From assembly GCF_036169555.1 (NCBI RefSeq), contig NZ_CP108032.1:2666001-2730000 (forward strand): a stretch of 64,000 bases of DNA, given 5' to 3'. This DNA is from Streptomyces sp. NBC_00306 (GTDB taxonomy: Bacteria > Actinomycetota > Actinomycetes > Streptomycetales > Streptomycetaceae). The notes beneath the pieces are model-generated. The model was not told the origin of the DNA. It did not search any database and saw only the letters and a list, made by a program, of their open reading frames with translations. Made by a program: the position numbers and the translations under genes. This document shows positions 1-9,209 of this stretch, piece after piece. The number at the start of each line of letters is the position of its first letter. Within the stretch, counting starts at the first letter, position 1.

Positions 1-643
1 CCTTGCCGGCCGAGCCGATCTGGACGTGCTCGATGTCGGCGGGGCCGTGCACCTCGTCGATGCGCGCGGTGCCGGGCCGGGAGGGGTCTCCGTCGTAGAG
101 ACCGTCGACGTCCGACAGGAGCACGAGCAGGTCGGCCCGGACGAGATGGGCGACGAGGGCGGCGAGGCGGTCGTTGTCGCCGAAGCGGATCTCATCGGTG
201 GCGACGGTGTCGTTCTCGTTGACCACCGGGACGGCGCCCATGGCAAGGAGCTGGTCCAGGGTGCGGTAGGCGTTGCGGTAGTGGGCGCGCCGGCTGGTGT
301 CGTCGCTGGTGAGCAGCACCTGCCCGACACGTACGCCGTAGCGCGCGAACGAGGCCGTGTAGCGGGCGACCAGCAGTCCCTGACCGACGCTGGCGGCCGC
401 CTGCTGGCGCGCCAGGTCCTTGGGCCGGCGGGCGAGACCCAGGGGCGCGAGGCCGGCGGCGATGGCACCGGAGGAGACCAGCACGATCTCCTTCTCGCCG
501 GCGCCGCGGACCGTGGCGAGCACGTCGACGAGCGCGTCGACACGGTCGGCGTCCAGTCCGCCGGACGCGGTGGTCAGCGAGGACGAACCGACCTTGACGA
601 CGATTCTGCGGGCCTGCGTTACCTGTTGTCTTGCCACTGTCAC
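1..643 (-). CDS. proB: Glutamate 5-kinase, N-terminal part (runs off the window)
   Basis: First enzyme of proline synthesis; it phosphorylates the gamma-carboxyl of glutamate using ATP in the cytoplasm. The reading frame runs leftward out of the window, so only about 214 residues are present and the C-terminal PUA domain, if there is one, is not visible. The amino-acid-kinase fold shows 'VVKVGSSSL' near residue 14, 'VSSGAIAAG' (about 54), 'NENDTVA', '[10 protein letters not shown]' and 'LSDVDGLY'. I chose the GTG at 643; a second in-frame GTG at 637 is equally possible because neither has a strong ribosome-binding site. In many bacteria proB follows obg directly. Here teichoic-acid-type genes lie between them. 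Confidence 0.93.
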   Translation of the reverse strand, partial: MTVARQQVTQARRIVVKVGSSSLTTASGGLDADRVDALVDVLATVRGAGEKEIVLVSSGAIAAGLAPLGLARRPKDLARQQAAASVGQGLLVARYTASFARYGVRVGQVLLTSDDTSRRAHYRNAYRTLDQLLAMGAVPVVNENDTVATDEIRFGDNDRLAALVAHLVRADLLVLLSDVDGLYDGDPSRPGTARIDEVHGPADIEHVQIGSAGK

Positions 644-734
644 ACGCCGAATCTATGTCAGGCCGTGCGGCGGGTGCCTGTCCATTTCACCCGCTGGACA
701 GGCGCCGGGACCGCCGGTGGGCCGGTGAACGCGC

Positions 735-767
735 GGAGCCCGTACGGCGTGGTGCCGTACGGGCTCC
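735..767 (-). terminator. Hairpin terminator between the CDP-glycerol polymerase gene and proB
   Basis: Perfect 14-bp inverted repeat around a 5-nt loop, 22 nt beyond the stop of the minus-strand gene ending at 789. It fits a GC-rich, U-poor terminator for the three-gene wall-polymer block, and it separates that block from proB. Confidence 0.75.
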
Positions 768-788
768 GTGGACGGATCGTGCGTGGCG

Positions 789-2906
789 TCAGCGCGCCAC
801 GGACGCCTCGGACGCCTCGGTGTCGACGGACTCGCTGTCGGAGTCCGACTCACGGTCGAGTTCGCCCAGCAGCTGCCCCCCGATGCGCTGCTCGACCCCG
901 AGGTTGCGCGCCTCCGCGCCTGCCTGGAGCGTGCGCAGCGCGGAGTTGAACCGCTGCATGGAGGTGGGGTGGTCGGGGCCGAGGAGGTACTCCTTCAGCT
1001 CCTGACGGGCACCCGCCAGCAGGTCGAACTCGGGGGACGTGACGGCGTCCAGGAGTTCGTTGAGCTCCTCCGCGCTGTTGGAGAGGATCACGGCGGCCCG
1101 GGCGGCGGTGTTCTGCCGCTTGAACTCGTCGATGCCCAGCGCGGCGGAGTCGGTGACGGCGTACGGCTTGCCGCTCGCCATGAAGTCCGAGACCACGCTG
1201 GAGATGTCGGAGACCATCGCGTCGGCCTCGTTGAAGCAGTCGTACAGCTTCGGCTCGGAGCCGGTGACGACCCGGTGCTCCCACCAGCCGAACGAGCGCC
1301 AGTAGGCGTCGTTCCACTCGGCGCGCAGCCGCTTGATCTCTTCGAGGCGTACGGGGTCGGCGAGCGAGACCCGGGACACCTCCGACTCGTCCCCGCCGGC
1401 CCGGCCGGGCTTGGCGAGGCTGTTCAACTCGGCGGCGACGCGGGTCAGCTCGGCCTGGGCCGCGGCGTGCTCCGACGCAGCGGCGGCGCCCTGTGCCGTC
1501 CAGCGGGGGTCGGTGGCGCGCTCGACGGCGGCGGCCCGCACCATCGCGGTGATCCGCTCGTGGACGGCCCTGGCCTTCTTGTTGCGGATGCCGGTGAAGG
1601 GGTGCGGCTTGTAGACGACGCGTACCGGCTTCTCGGCCTCCAGCAGGCGGCGGACGATGTTCTCGCCGGCGAGCAGCAGGGAGGTGTTGCCGGGGTTGTC
1701 GTCCCAGCCCTCCCAGGTCGGGGCGTACAGAACGGTCGGGATGGGGTTCCTGGCCGCGCCGGTCCAGCTCTGGATGGGGGCCAGCTGCGGGCGCCCGACC
1801 TCGACGATGTCCTCGTCACGCACCCCGACGTCGGCGAGTGCGTAGCGGTCGCGGCCCGCGCGGCCGGCCGTCCAGACCTCGTCGTACACCTTGCTGAACG
1901 GGTTGACGCTGGCCAGCTTGTCGCTGTCGCCGTGCCCGATGAAGACGTGCTTCATGGTGGGGACGCGCAGCAGGTGGATGTTCTTGCCGACGTTGGCCGG
2001 GTAGAGCGCGACGCGGACCGTGGAGAGGTCCAGGTTCATCAGGTGCGTGCCGCCGGGGACGCAGATGACCGGGACGGCGGTCACGTTGAGCTTGGAGACC
2101 AGGCTGCGCTCGCGCATGAGGATCAGCGGCCGGCCGTCGACCTGCTCCATCGTGTCGAGCCACATGTTGATCTGGTACGCGGACTCGTCCGAGCCGGAGA
2201 AGTACAGGACGACCGTGGGGCGGTACTCCAGCAGCCAGGCGCTCACGGCCTTGAGCACGGCGGCGGCGCCCGGAACCCGGCGGTGACGGCGCAGATAGGG
2301 CGCCAGCGCGGCGGTGTAGAGGACCCCGAGGAGGAGGGTCGCTGCGACGCCCGCGTAACCGATGGCGTCCTTGCCGGACACGGCCGCGATCAGCACACCG
2401 GCCATGGCGGGGATGTCGAGGTGGAGCATCTTCTCGCCGGAGCGGCGCAGGAGCGCCTTCGGCGGGGCGTCCGGGATGCGTACGGTGCCGAGGTCCACGT
2501 TGCGCGTGACGACCGGCATGGTGCGGCGCAGGCGGATCAGGGTCGCGAGAGCTCCGTGCGGCGCCTGGAGGCCGTAGAAGATGAGGAAGCCGGCGATGGC
2601 GGTGTAGAAGAGCGGGGTCTCCGCGAGGCCCTCACGAGCCAGCAGCAGGACCAGCAGCAACTGGCGCAGCAGGAAGCGGATCGGCAGACCGACCCGGACC
2701 TTGCTGAGGCGGTTGACCAGGTAGCTGCCCTTCTGGTGCAGATACCAGTCCGCCGCGTAGGTCACGGCACCCGCGACCGCGAAGAGCCAGATGCTCGGGA
2801 CGAGGGCCGCGAGCATGACGCACGGATAGCCGAGTCCCATCAGAGCTGCCGCGGCCAGCTCTGACCTGCTGCCCACGCGTGCCAGACGAATGGCGGTCGA
2901 AATCAC
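789..2906 (-). CDS. CDP-glycerol glycerophosphotransferase family (TagF/TagB-like) wall-polymer polymerase
   Basis: Predicted to transfer polyol-phosphate or sugar-phosphate units from a CDP-activated donor onto a lipid-linked acceptor at the inner membrane face, as teichoic-acid primases and polymerases do. With a GTG start at 2906 it is 705 residues. GGAGCAGG lies 6 nt upstream of this GTG, which makes it better than the longer frame reaching back to 2963. The first ~200 residues hold several hydrophobic segments. The catalytic half has 'FIGHGDSDK', 'LYAPTWEGWDD', 'VVYKPHPFTG' and 'MVSDISSVVSDF', the family's HGD, PTW, KxHP and SDxSS signatures. It is the last of three same-strand genes with a CDP-polyol synthase and a GT4 enzyme, so it probably uses the CDP-activated product of its neighbour. 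The actual donor is not determined by sequence. Confidence 0.85.
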   Translation of the reverse strand: MISTAIRLARVGSRSELAAAALMGLGYPCVMLAALVPSIWLFAVAGAVTYAADWYLHQKGSYLVNRLSKVRVGLPIRFLLRQLLLVLLLAREGLAETPLFYTAIAGFLIFYGLQAPHGALATLIRLRRTMPVVTRNVDLGTVRIPDAPPKALLRRSGEKMLHLDIPAMAGVLIAAVSGKDAIGYAGVAATLLLGVLYTAALAPYLRRHRRVPGAAAVLKAVSAWLLEYRPTVVLYFSGSDESAYQINMWLDTMEQVDGRPLILMRERSLVSKLNVTAVPVICVPGGTHLMNLDLSTVRVALYPANVGKNIHLLRVPTMKHVFIGHGDSDKLASVNPFSKVYDEVWTAGRAGRDRYALADVGVRDEDIVEVGRPQLAPIQSWTGAARNPIPTVLYAPTWEGWDDNPGNTSLLLAGENIVRRLLEAEKPVRVVYKPHPFTGIRNKKARAVHERITAMVRAAAVERATDPRWTAQGAAAASEHAAAQAELTRVAAELNSLAKPGRAGGDESEVSRVSLADPVRLEEIKRLRAEWNDAYWRSFGWWEHRVVTGSEPKLYDCFNEADAMVSDISSVVSDFMASGKPYAVTDSAALGIDEFKRQNTAARAAVILSNSAEELNELLDAVTSPEFDLLAGARQELKEYLLGPDHPTSMQRFNSALRTLQAGAEARNLGVEQRIGGQLLGELDRESDSDSESVDTEASEASVAR

Positions 2907-2953
2907 GAAGAACCTGCTCCAAGGGGTGCCGGTTGATCCTTTTTGCGGGAATT

Positions 2954-2984
2954 GTGAAGTCACAGCTTCACGAAGTCGAGCTTC
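2954..2984 (-). promoter_or_regulatory. Two adjacent small inverted repeats upstream of the polymerase gene
   Basis: GTGAAG and CTTCAC are separated by 6 nt (2954-2971) and are followed at once by GAAG and CTTC separated by 5 nt (2972-2984). They lie about 50-80 nt upstream of the GTG at 2906, inside an AT-richer gap that follows a TAA stop. They could be a regulator-binding site or leader hairpins. No known operator was recognised. Confidence 0.35.
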
Positions 2985-3041
2985 CGCATTTCGCGTCGCG
3001 GCGGATCACGAAAGCCCGATAAATGCTTTAACGATGGATTA

Positions 3042-4541
3042 TTACATATCGCCCTCGCGGTCCAGGACCGCGGCGAGCGCCTGCTCGAAGCCCGAGGCCT
3101 CGCTCGCCTCGCGGGTCGGATCCTGCTGCCGCACATCGATCACATGGCCGGTCAGCTCGGAGAGCAGAACGTCCAGGGAGGTCCTCGCCACCGCTTCGGA
3201 GGAGAGGAGAGAGCCGTCGGGTTCCACACCGAAGGCCTTGGTGCGCATCGGGGTCGCGGTGCGCTCGGGGTTGACGCAATTCACCCGGATTCCGTCGTTC
3301 GCCCACTCGTCCGAGAGCGCCTGGGTGAGATTCACCATGGCGGCCTTCGTGGACGAGTAAAGGCTGTACTCGGCGCGACCGCGCGTATAGCTGGAGGAGG
3401 TGTAGAGCAGCAGCTGCCCCTTCGTCTCCGCCAGGTACTTGTAAGAAGCACGCGCAATCTGCACGGGCGCCAGGTAATTGACGTTCAGCGCTTCGCGGAT
3501 GGTGCTGTTGTCCGTCTCCGCGAGCTTGCCGATACGCAGCACGCCCGCGGTGTTGATGACGTAGTCGATACGGCCGCTCTCGGAGTACGCCTTCGACAAT
3601 GCGTCGTCGACGTGTTCCGGGTTCTCGACATGGGTGCCGGTCGTGGAGCGGCCCAGCGCATAGACCTTGGCGCCGTACTTCTTCGCCAGTTCGGCGATGT
3701 CCGCGCCGATGCCGTACGAACCGCCGAAGACCACCAGCGTGCGGCCGGCGAGCAGTTCGCGGTACGCGGCCTCGTCGGCCTGGCGGGGCGCGGCCGTCGA
3801 GGCCAGCTGGAACAGCTTGTCGGCGATGAAGACGTCGACCGGCTGCGTCACCTTCATGTTGTACTCGTCGCCCGCGACGACATGGATCGGGACGTCGGGG
3901 AGATAGCGCAGGACCACCGAACAGTCGTCGGTGGCCTGGAAGTTGGGATCGCCCGCCGCGACCTCGTACGCCTTGCGGATCGTCGACAGTTTGAAGGCCT
4001 GCGGCGTCTGGCCGCGGCGCAGCCGTGAGCGGTCCGGCACGTCCGTGATGAACTCGCCGTCCTCGCCGTGGGTGCGGGTGACGATGATGGTGTCCGCGGA
4101 GGGGATGGCGACATCGACGGCCTGAAAGCGGTCGAGCGCGTCCACACAGTCCTGGATCACTCGCTGTGACAGAAGCGGACGGACAGCGTCATGGAAGAGG
4201 ACGTTGCGGTCCTCGCCCTCGGCAAGTCCCTCGCTGAGCGCGGCGATGGCGCGCTCGGTCGTCTCGTTGCGGGTCGAGCCGCCCTCGATGACCTTGGCCA
4301 CCTTGGTCAGCCCGGCCTTGGCGATGATCTTCTCGACATCGGGCACGAAACCCGGTGCCATCAGGACGATCACGTCGTCGATGGAGTCGGCCTGCTCGAA
4401 GATCGAGAGTGTGTGCTCGATGACAGCCTTGCCTGCGATCTTCAGCAGCTGCTTCGGGATCGACAGCCCCACACGCTGGCCGGTGCCACCGGCGAGCACA
4501 ACGGCTGTGGTGCGGGGTTTGGCTACGTGCGGCACAGACAC
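3042..4541 (-). CDS. Fused cytidylyltransferase (IspD/TarI-like) and short-chain dehydrogenase, CDP-ribitol synthase type
   Basis: Two-domain enzyme of 499 residues. The N-terminal half is an IspD/TarI-type nucleotidyltransferase with 'VVLAGGTGQRVG' (about 14-25), 'PKQLLKIAGK' and 'GGSTRNETTE'. The C-terminal half (about 265-499) is a Rossmann SDR with 'VVFGGSYGIG', 'NTAGV' and the catalytic pair in 'YSSTK'. Haemophilus Bcs1/Acs1 enzymes have this same architecture; they reduce ribulose 5-phosphate and make CDP-ribitol for polyribitol-phosphate capsules. That substrate is therefore the leading inference, though another CDP-polyol is possible. The start is GTG at 4541 with AAGGTAGG upstream. 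The stop is TAA, unusual in such GC-rich DNA. It sits between a GT4 enzyme and a CDP-glycerol-type polymerase on the same strand, a compact teichoic-acid-like module. Confidence 0.85.
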   Translation of the reverse strand: MSVPHVAKPRTTAVVLAGGTGQRVGLSIPKQLLKIAGKAVIEHTLSIFEQADSIDDVIVLMAPGFVPDVEKIIAKAGLTKVAKVIEGGSTRNETTERAIAALSEGLAEGEDRNVLFHDAVRPLLSQRVIQDCVDALDRFQAVDVAIPSADTIIVTRTHGEDGEFITDVPDRSRLRRGQTPQAFKLSTIRKAYEVAAGDPNFQATDDCSVVLRYLPDVPIHVVAGDEYNMKVTQPVDVFIADKLFQLASTAAPRQADEAAYRELLAGRTLVVFGGSYGIGADIAELAKKYGAKVYALGRSTTGTHVENPEHVDDALSKAYSESGRIDYVINTAGVLRIGKLAETDNSTIREALNVNYLAPVQIARASYKYLAETKGQLLLYTSSSYTRGRAEYSLYSSTKAAMVNLTQALSDEWANDGIRVNCVNPERTATPMRTKAFGVEPDGSLLSSEAVARTSLDVLLSELTGHVIDVRQQDPTREASEASGFEQALAAVLDREGDM

Positions 4542-4652
4542 AGGGACGACCTACCTTGAGGTGAGTGGGGGACGGGGCCGATCGTCGCACTCTCCGTGAC
4601 CGTCCCGCAAGGCGGACGACCGGCACCCCACACCTCGGCGAAACGCGATGTT

Positions 4653-4700
4653 CACCCCGTGGCCAGGGAAATGACCCACGATTGCCCCGGCCAAGGGGTG
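4653..4700 (-). terminator. Imperfect long-loop hairpin between the GT4 gene and the CDP-polyol synthase gene
   Basis: 12-bp arms with one mismatch flank a 24-nt loop, 34 nt after the stop of the GT4 gene. The loop is long for an intrinsic terminator, so partial termination or RNA processing within the three-gene block is equally likely. Confidence 0.35.
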
Positions 4701-4733
4701 ACTGACACCACAAATGTCGCGATGTGCGCTTCG

Positions 4734-6809
4734 CTACCCGATCGGTTTGTCCACAACATTTAGGACGAGCTCGTTGGCGGCGCTGTAGAAGACCTTGACG
4801 GTGACCTTTTCCCGCGGCCCGACACCGAGTTTGCGAGCCATCGACCGCAATCCTGTCAGAGATCTCTTCTTCGGCACTTCGATGCCGGGATAAGGGAAGA
4901 GAGATCCCTTTTCCACGACATCGTCGAGAATGCGGGCCAGCCGCACCGGCTCGGCGCCGGGCGAATACCTCAGCCACAGATCCCACACATCGTGCGCGTC
5001 GACCTGCCCCGTCACCGGCTCCGCGACGGGCACGGTGACCCGGAATCTGTCCGCGCCCTCACGGACGGCGTCGAAGGACAGCTCGAGCGCGTGCTTTCCG
5101 CGACGGCGCATGAGCAGGACCGGCTCGCCGTCCGGTACGCCCTCACCGAGCAGCCGGCCGTCGATCGTGAACGTCCGCCCGGAGACCCGGAGGCCGGCGA
5201 CCTCCGCGTGCACCGGCCGTGACCAGGAGCGCAGCGACAGCGATCCGTGCCTGACATAGGGGACGAGCTGGCGCACGGCCTCCCCGGGCGTCGTACGGCC
5301 GGCGGTCCTCATGGCTCCGCGCTGGTCGACGGCGCGCGCCGAGAGCGCCACGCGCTCGCCGCCCTCCCGCTCCGCATGGCAGGTCCACACGCCTTCCGCG
5401 AACTCCTCGTGCGCGGGAACGGTCGCCCGGCCCTCCTTGTCGAAGGGGTGGACACGGTCGGCCACCGCGGCGTCCGGGTGGCTGCACACCAGCCGCAGCG
5501 CGCCGCCTCCACCGAGGGGCGGACCGCCGTAGCCGTGTGCGTTTCGTGGAAGGAGCGTGACGACCAGACCACCGTCATCGGCCACGACGCAGTCCGCGAC
5601 CGGGGCGAACTCCCCCTCGCCGGCGGTCTCCTGCGCCGCGACATGGGCGGCGCCGCGCGAGGCGGTCGTCGCGCCGAGTTCGGCGAACAGTTCCTCGTAC
5701 TGCTTGGCGACGGGGCCGGGGTCGAAGCGCCGGGCGTTGCGGCGGGCCGCCGCGCCCATCCGCCGGCGCAGGTCCTCGTCATCGATGAGACGCAGCAGGG
5801 CGGCCGCGACGGCGTCGGCGTCGCCGACCGGAACGAGGAGCCCGTCGACCCCGTCGGCGATGATCTCCCGCGGGCCGTAGTCGCAGTCGGTGCTCACCAC
5901 CGGCAGTCCGCAGCGCATGGCCTCCACGAGCGTCATGCCGAAGGACTCGTGACGGGAGGTGGAAACGGCGATCGCACCCTTCGCCCACTCCGGTTCGATG
6001 GGTGAGCGCGGGCCCATGAGATGGACGCTGTTGTAGAGGCCGAGTTCGTCGATGCGGCGGCGCAGCCGGTCCTTCTCCTTGCCCCATCCGCAGATGCGCA
6101 GCGTCCAGTCCGGACGGACCGCGGCGACCTTGCCGAACGCCTCGATCAGGACGTGGTACTGCTTCTCCGAGGCCAGCCGCCCCGCCGCGACGACCGTCGT
6201 CCCCGAGGTGTCGGACGGCTCGACGACCGGCTCGGGCACGCTGTTGGGAATGGCCAGCACCCGGGTGTCCGGCAGCGGCATCTGTTCCCGGTAGGAGGCG
6301 GCGTCGCCCTCGGAGACCGTCACAAAGGCGTCGAGCCGGGTGAGATACGGATACATCTCGGCGCGATGCGCGGGCTTGTGATGGTTGTGCGACATGTGCT
6401 CCTGGCCGATGAGCACGGCGCGCTCCGGTCCGAACTGCGCGATGTAGGCGGTCAGTCCGGGCCGGGTGGAGATGATCACGTCCGCGTCGGAGGCGGCGTA
6501 GTGTTCCCGCACCCGCTCGTCGGTGAGCCGGCTGTACTCCTTCTGGCGCGCGTCGGTGCCGGGATACAGCTCGGCGGGCTGAAGGTGGAGCGGATGCTTG
6601 AGCTCGCTGGTGGGCGACGCCGGGCGGGTGTCCACCAGCGGTACGACGTCGACCCGCGGATCGATGGCGAAGAGCGGTGCGTCGCGGTGCCGGAACACCG
6701 AGACGATCTCGATCTCGTGCCGGTCGGCGAGTTCCTCTGCCAGATTCAGGGTCGTGCGGATGGTTCCGCCGATCCCGTAAATCGTATGGATGAGGAAGGA
6801 AATCTTCAC
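4734..6809 (-). CDS. GT4-family glycosyltransferase with a C-terminal extension
   Basis: 691 residues from the GTG at 6809, which has GGAG five nt upstream; the longer frame to 6899 lacks such support. Residues ~1-390 form a GT-B enzyme of family GT4: 'ISFLIHTIYGIGGT' at the start, 'VVAAGRLASEKQYHVLIEAF' in the second Rossmann domain, and an E-x7-E-type nucleotide site near 'GMTLVEAMRCGLPVVSTD'. The remaining ~300 residues are beta-rich with no recognised family; similar tails occur on teichoic-acid glycosyltransferases and may bind acceptor. Predicted cytoplasmic. It heads the leftward wall-polymer block and probably adds a sugar to the polymer or its linkage unit. Rare codons such as CTA and an AAT-GTT-GTG run appear near the 3' end. 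Confidence 0.82.
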   Translation of the reverse strand: MKISFLIHTIYGIGGTIRTTLNLAEELADRHEIEIVSVFRHRDAPLFAIDPRVDVVPLVDTRPASPTSELKHPLHLQPAELYPGTDARQKEYSRLTDERVREHYAASDADVIISTRPGLTAYIAQFGPERAVLIGQEHMSHNHHKPAHRAEMYPYLTRLDAFVTVSEGDAASYREQMPLPDTRVLAIPNSVPEPVVEPSDTSGTTVVAAGRLASEKQYHVLIEAFGKVAAVRPDWTLRICGWGKEKDRLRRRIDELGLYNSVHLMGPRSPIEPEWAKGAIAVSTSRHESFGMTLVEAMRCGLPVVSTDCDYGPREIIADGVDGLLVPVGDADAVAAALLRLIDDEDLRRRMGAAARRNARRFDPGPVAKQYEELFAELGATTASRGAAHVAAQETAGEGEFAPVADCVVADDGGLVVTLLPRNAHGYGGPPLGGGGALRLVCSHPDAAVADRVHPFDKEGRATVPAHEEFAEGVWTCHAEREGGERVALSARAVDQRGAMRTAGRTTPGEAVRQLVPYVRHGSLSLRSWSRPVHAEVAGLRVSGRTFTIDGRLLGEGVPDGEPVLLMRRRGKHALELSFDAVREGADRFRVTVPVAEPVTGQVDAHDVWDLWLRYSPGAEPVRLARILDDVVEKGSLFPYPGIEVPKKRSLTGLRSMARKLGVGPREKVTVKVFYSAANELVLNVVDKPIG

Positions 6810-6969
6810 CGTCGCTCCGTTCGGTCTGCTGGGGCTCTTCACCCCACCCCCGCGTAGAAGACGGTCACTGCGGGCGGGAGGTTGTTTCGCACCATGCACC
6901 GAAAATGATCCGGTTCATCGGAGCCATCGACCTCCCGCCACACCGTCGCGGGGCACAGAAAGAACGACC

Positions 6970-7005
6970 GGCCGGCAGGCCGGGAACGGGTGGACCCGGC
7001 CGGCC
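6970..7005 (-). terminator. Possible terminator after obg
   Basis: GGCCGG-rich arms (6970-6984 and 6995-7005) can pair on the minus strand and are followed by a T-rich stretch (GTTCTTTCT). Pairing is imperfect. It lies 45-80 nt beyond the obg stop, a reasonable place to end the rplU-rpmA-obg transcript. Confidence 0.35.
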
Positions 7006-7049
7006 CGTACGGGGTGGACCCGTCGGGCGGACCAGGTGAACCGTTCGGC

Positions 7050-8486
7050 TTAGAACGGGTGGAACTCGTCGTACTCCCGCTGCGGGTCGTCCCGCTCGGC
7101 GTCCCGGTCCTTACGGCGCTGGGCCGCGGGCCGGGGCGTGTCGAGCCGGTGGTCCTCACCGCGGCGGCCGAGCATCTCGGCGCCCGCCATCACGGTGGGC
7201 TCCCAGTCGAAGACCACGGCGTTGTCCTCGGGGCCGATGGCGACGCCGTCGCCCGCCCGGGCACCGGCCTTCATCAGCTGCTCCTCGACGCCGAGGCGGT
7301 TGAGCCGGTCGGCGAGGTAGCCGACGGCCTCGTCGTTGCTGAAGTCGGTCTGGCGGACCCAGCGCTCCGGCTTCTCGCCGCGCACCCGGAACAGACTCTC
7401 CTCCTCGCGGACGACCGTGAAGCCCGAGTCGTCGACGGCCTTCGGGCGGATGACGATGCGGGTCGCCTCCTCGACGGGCTTGGCGGCGCGCGCCTCGGCG
7501 ACGATCTCGGCGAGGGCGAAGGAGAGCTCCTTCAGACCGGTCCGCGCGACGGCCGACGCCTGGAGGACGCGGTAGCCGCGGGCCTCCAGATCCGGGCGGA
7601 TCATGTCGGCGAGGTCCTGGCCGTCGGGGATGTCGATCTTGTTGAGGACGACGATCCGCGGACGGTCGTCCAGGCCGCCGTACTGCCGCAGCTCGTCCTC
7701 GATGACATCGAGGTCGGAGACCGGGTCGCGGTCGGACTCCAGCGTCGCGGTGTCCAGCACATGCACCAGCACGGAGCAGCGCTCCACATGGCGCAGGAAC
7801 TCCAGGCCGAGGCCCTTGCCCTGGCTGGCTCCGGGGATCAGGCCGGGCACATCCGCGATGGTGTAGACGGTCGATCCGGCGGTGACGACACCGAGGTTCG
7901 GGACGAGCGTGGTGAAGGGGTAGTCCGCGATCTTCGGCTTGGCGGCGCTGAGCACCGAGATCAGCGAGGACTTGCCGGCGCTCGGGTAGCCGACGAGTGC
8001 CACGTCGGCGACGGTCTTGAGCTCCATGACGACGTCACGGGCCTCACCGGGCTCGCCGAGCAGCGCGAAGCCCGGGGCCTTGCGGCGGGCGGAGGCGAGC
8101 GCCGCGTTGCCGAGGCCGCCGCGGCCGCCCTGGCCCGCGACGAAGGTGGTGCCCTGTCCGACCAGGTCGGCGAGGATGTTGCCGTCCTTGTCGAGGATGA
8201 CGGTGCCGTCCGGTACGGGCAGGACCAGGTCCTGACCGTCCTTGCCGGAACGGTTGTCACCGGCACCGGGCTGGCCGTTGGTGGCCTTGCGGTGCGGACT
8301 GTGGTGGTAGTCGAGCAGCGTGGTCACCGACTGGTCGACGACCAGGATGACGTCACCGCCACGGCCGCCGTTGCCGCCGTCGGGTCCGCCGAGCGGCTTG
8401 AACTTCTCCCGGTGAACGGAGGCGCAGCCGTGGCCTCCGTTACCCGCGGCGACATGCAGTTCGACGCGGTCCACGAAGGTGGTCAT
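7050..8486 (-). CDS. obg: GTPase Obg/CgtA
   Basis: Ribosome-associated GTPase involved in 50S assembly and, in Streptomyces, in the onset of aerial growth. It has 478 residues. The glycine-rich Obg domain comes first ('[20 protein letters not shown]'), followed by the G domain with G1 'GYPSAGKSS', switch region '[11 protein letters not shown]', G3 'DVPGLIPGA' and G4 'NKID', and a C-terminal OCT domain containing '[20 protein letters not shown]'. The ATG is preceded by TGGAGG 7 nt away. Third gene of a classic rplU-rpmA-obg operon; a hairpin lies between rpmA and obg. The usual downstream neighbour proB is here displaced by three wall-glycan genes. Confidence 0.97.
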   Translation of the reverse strand: MTTFVDRVELHVAAGNGGHGCASVHREKFKPLGGPDGGNGGRGGDVILVVDQSVTTLLDYHHSPHRKATNGQPGAGDNRSGKDGQDLVLPVPDGTVILDKDGNILADLVGQGTTFVAGQGGRGGLGNAALASARRKAPGFALLGEPGEARDVVMELKTVADVALVGYPSAGKSSLISVLSAAKPKIADYPFTTLVPNLGVVTAGSTVYTIADVPGLIPGASQGKGLGLEFLRHVERCSVLVHVLDTATLESDRDPVSDLDVIEDELRQYGGLDDRPRIVVLNKIDIPDGQDLADMIRPDLEARGYRVLQASAVARTGLKELSFALAEIVAEARAAKPVEEATRIVIRPKAVDDSGFTVVREEESLFRVRGEKPERWVRQTDFSNDEAVGYLADRLNRLGVEEQLMKAGARAGDGVAIGPEDNAVVFDWEPTVMAGAEMLGRRGEDHRLDTPRPAAQRRKDRDAERDDPQREYDEFHPF

Positions 8487-8548
8487 GGGTGTGCCTCCAG
8501 ATACGGAAATGTCAGAGAGTACTGAAATGTCTTACGCATAACGCAGCA

Positions 8549-8589
8549 GAGGCGGACCCGCTTCCCGTGGGGGAAGTGAGGTCCGCCTC
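8549..8589 (-). terminator. Strong hairpin between rpmA and obg
   Basis: Near-perfect stem: 10 outer and 6 inner base pairs, a short internal bulge and a 4-nt GTGG loop, 28 nt after the rpmA stop. Because obg has no clear promoter of its own that I can identify, this may be an attenuator that lets fewer transcripts reach obg than rpmA. Confidence 0.6.
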
Positions 8590-8616
8590 CGCAGAAACCG
8601 CTCTACAGCAGCCGAA

Positions 8617-8874
8617 TTAGACGGCGACCGGAACGATGTTCACGACCTTGCGGCCACGGTGGGTGCCGAACTGCACCGCACCGGCGTCCAGCGCGAACAG
8701 CGTGTCGTCGCTGCCGCGGCCGACGCCCGTGCCCGGGTGGAAGTGGGTGCCGCGCTGGCGGACCAGGATCTCACCGGCGTTGACGACCTGACCGCCGAAG
8801 CGCTTCACGCCGAGCCGCTGAGCATTGGAGTCGCGCCCGTTCCGAGTGGACGATGCGCCCTTCTTGTGTGCCAT
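8617..8874 (-). CDS. rpmA: 50S ribosomal protein L27
   Basis: 85 residues, full length for bL27. It begins '[16 protein letters not shown]' and contains 'GILVRQRGT'-like and '[11 protein letters not shown]' family segments; the flexible N-terminus reaches the peptidyl-transferase centre. GAGGAG lies immediately upstream of the ATG. The rplU stop is 14 nt upstream, so the two are certainly co-transcribed. Confidence 0.98.
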   Translation of the reverse strand: MAHKKGASSTRNGRDSNAQRLGVKRFGGQVVNAGEILVRQRGTHFHPGTGVGRGSDDTLFALDAGAVQFGTHRGRKVVNIVPVAV

Positions 8875-8888
8875 CTCTCCTCAGTCCC

Positions 8889-9209
8889 TTACTTCGCAGC
8901 CGTGGGGATGCCGGTGACCTTGATCGCCGTGTACTGCTGACGGTGACCCTGGCGACGGCGGTAGCCGGTCTTGTTCTTGTAGCGAAGGATGTCGATCTTC
9001 GCGCCCTTGTGGTGGTCCACGACCTCGGCCGTGACCTTGATACCGGCCAGCACCCACGGGTCGCTGGTGACAGCGTCGCCGTCGACAACGAGCAGGGTCG
9101 AGAGCTCGACCGTGTCGCCAACCTTGGCAGTGGGAATCTTGTCAACCTCAACGATGTCGTCGACAGCAACCTTGTGCTGGCGACCACCGCTGCGCACGAT
9201 GGCGTACAC
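8889..9209 (-). CDS. rplU: 50S ribosomal protein L21
   Basis: 106 residues from the GTG at 9209, the normal size for bL21; the longer open frame to 9371 lies mostly in the leader RNA and is not expected to be translated. Sequence signatures are '[17 protein letters not shown]' at the start and '[20 protein letters not shown]' near the end, which binds 23S rRNA. A GAGAGA sequence precedes the start. First gene of the rplU-rpmA-obg operon, with a clear vegetative promoter about 160 nt upstream. Confidence 0.97.
   Translation of the reverse strand: MYAIVRSGGRQHKVAVDDIVEVDKIPTAKVGDTVELSTLLVVDGDAVTSDPWVLAGIKVTAEVVDHHKGAKIDILRYKNKTGYRRRQGHRQQYTAIKVTGIPTAAK

Noticed and set aside
768..2864. Plus-strand 698-codon frame opposite the CDP-glycerol polymerase
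   Set aside because: Low-complexity product without family signatures; the minus strand carries a clear catalytic domain.
2907..2963. Upstream GTG start for the CDP-glycerol polymerase
   Set aside because: It lacks a ribosome-binding site and covers the inverted-repeat region, while the GTG at 2906 has GGAGCAGG at ideal spacing.
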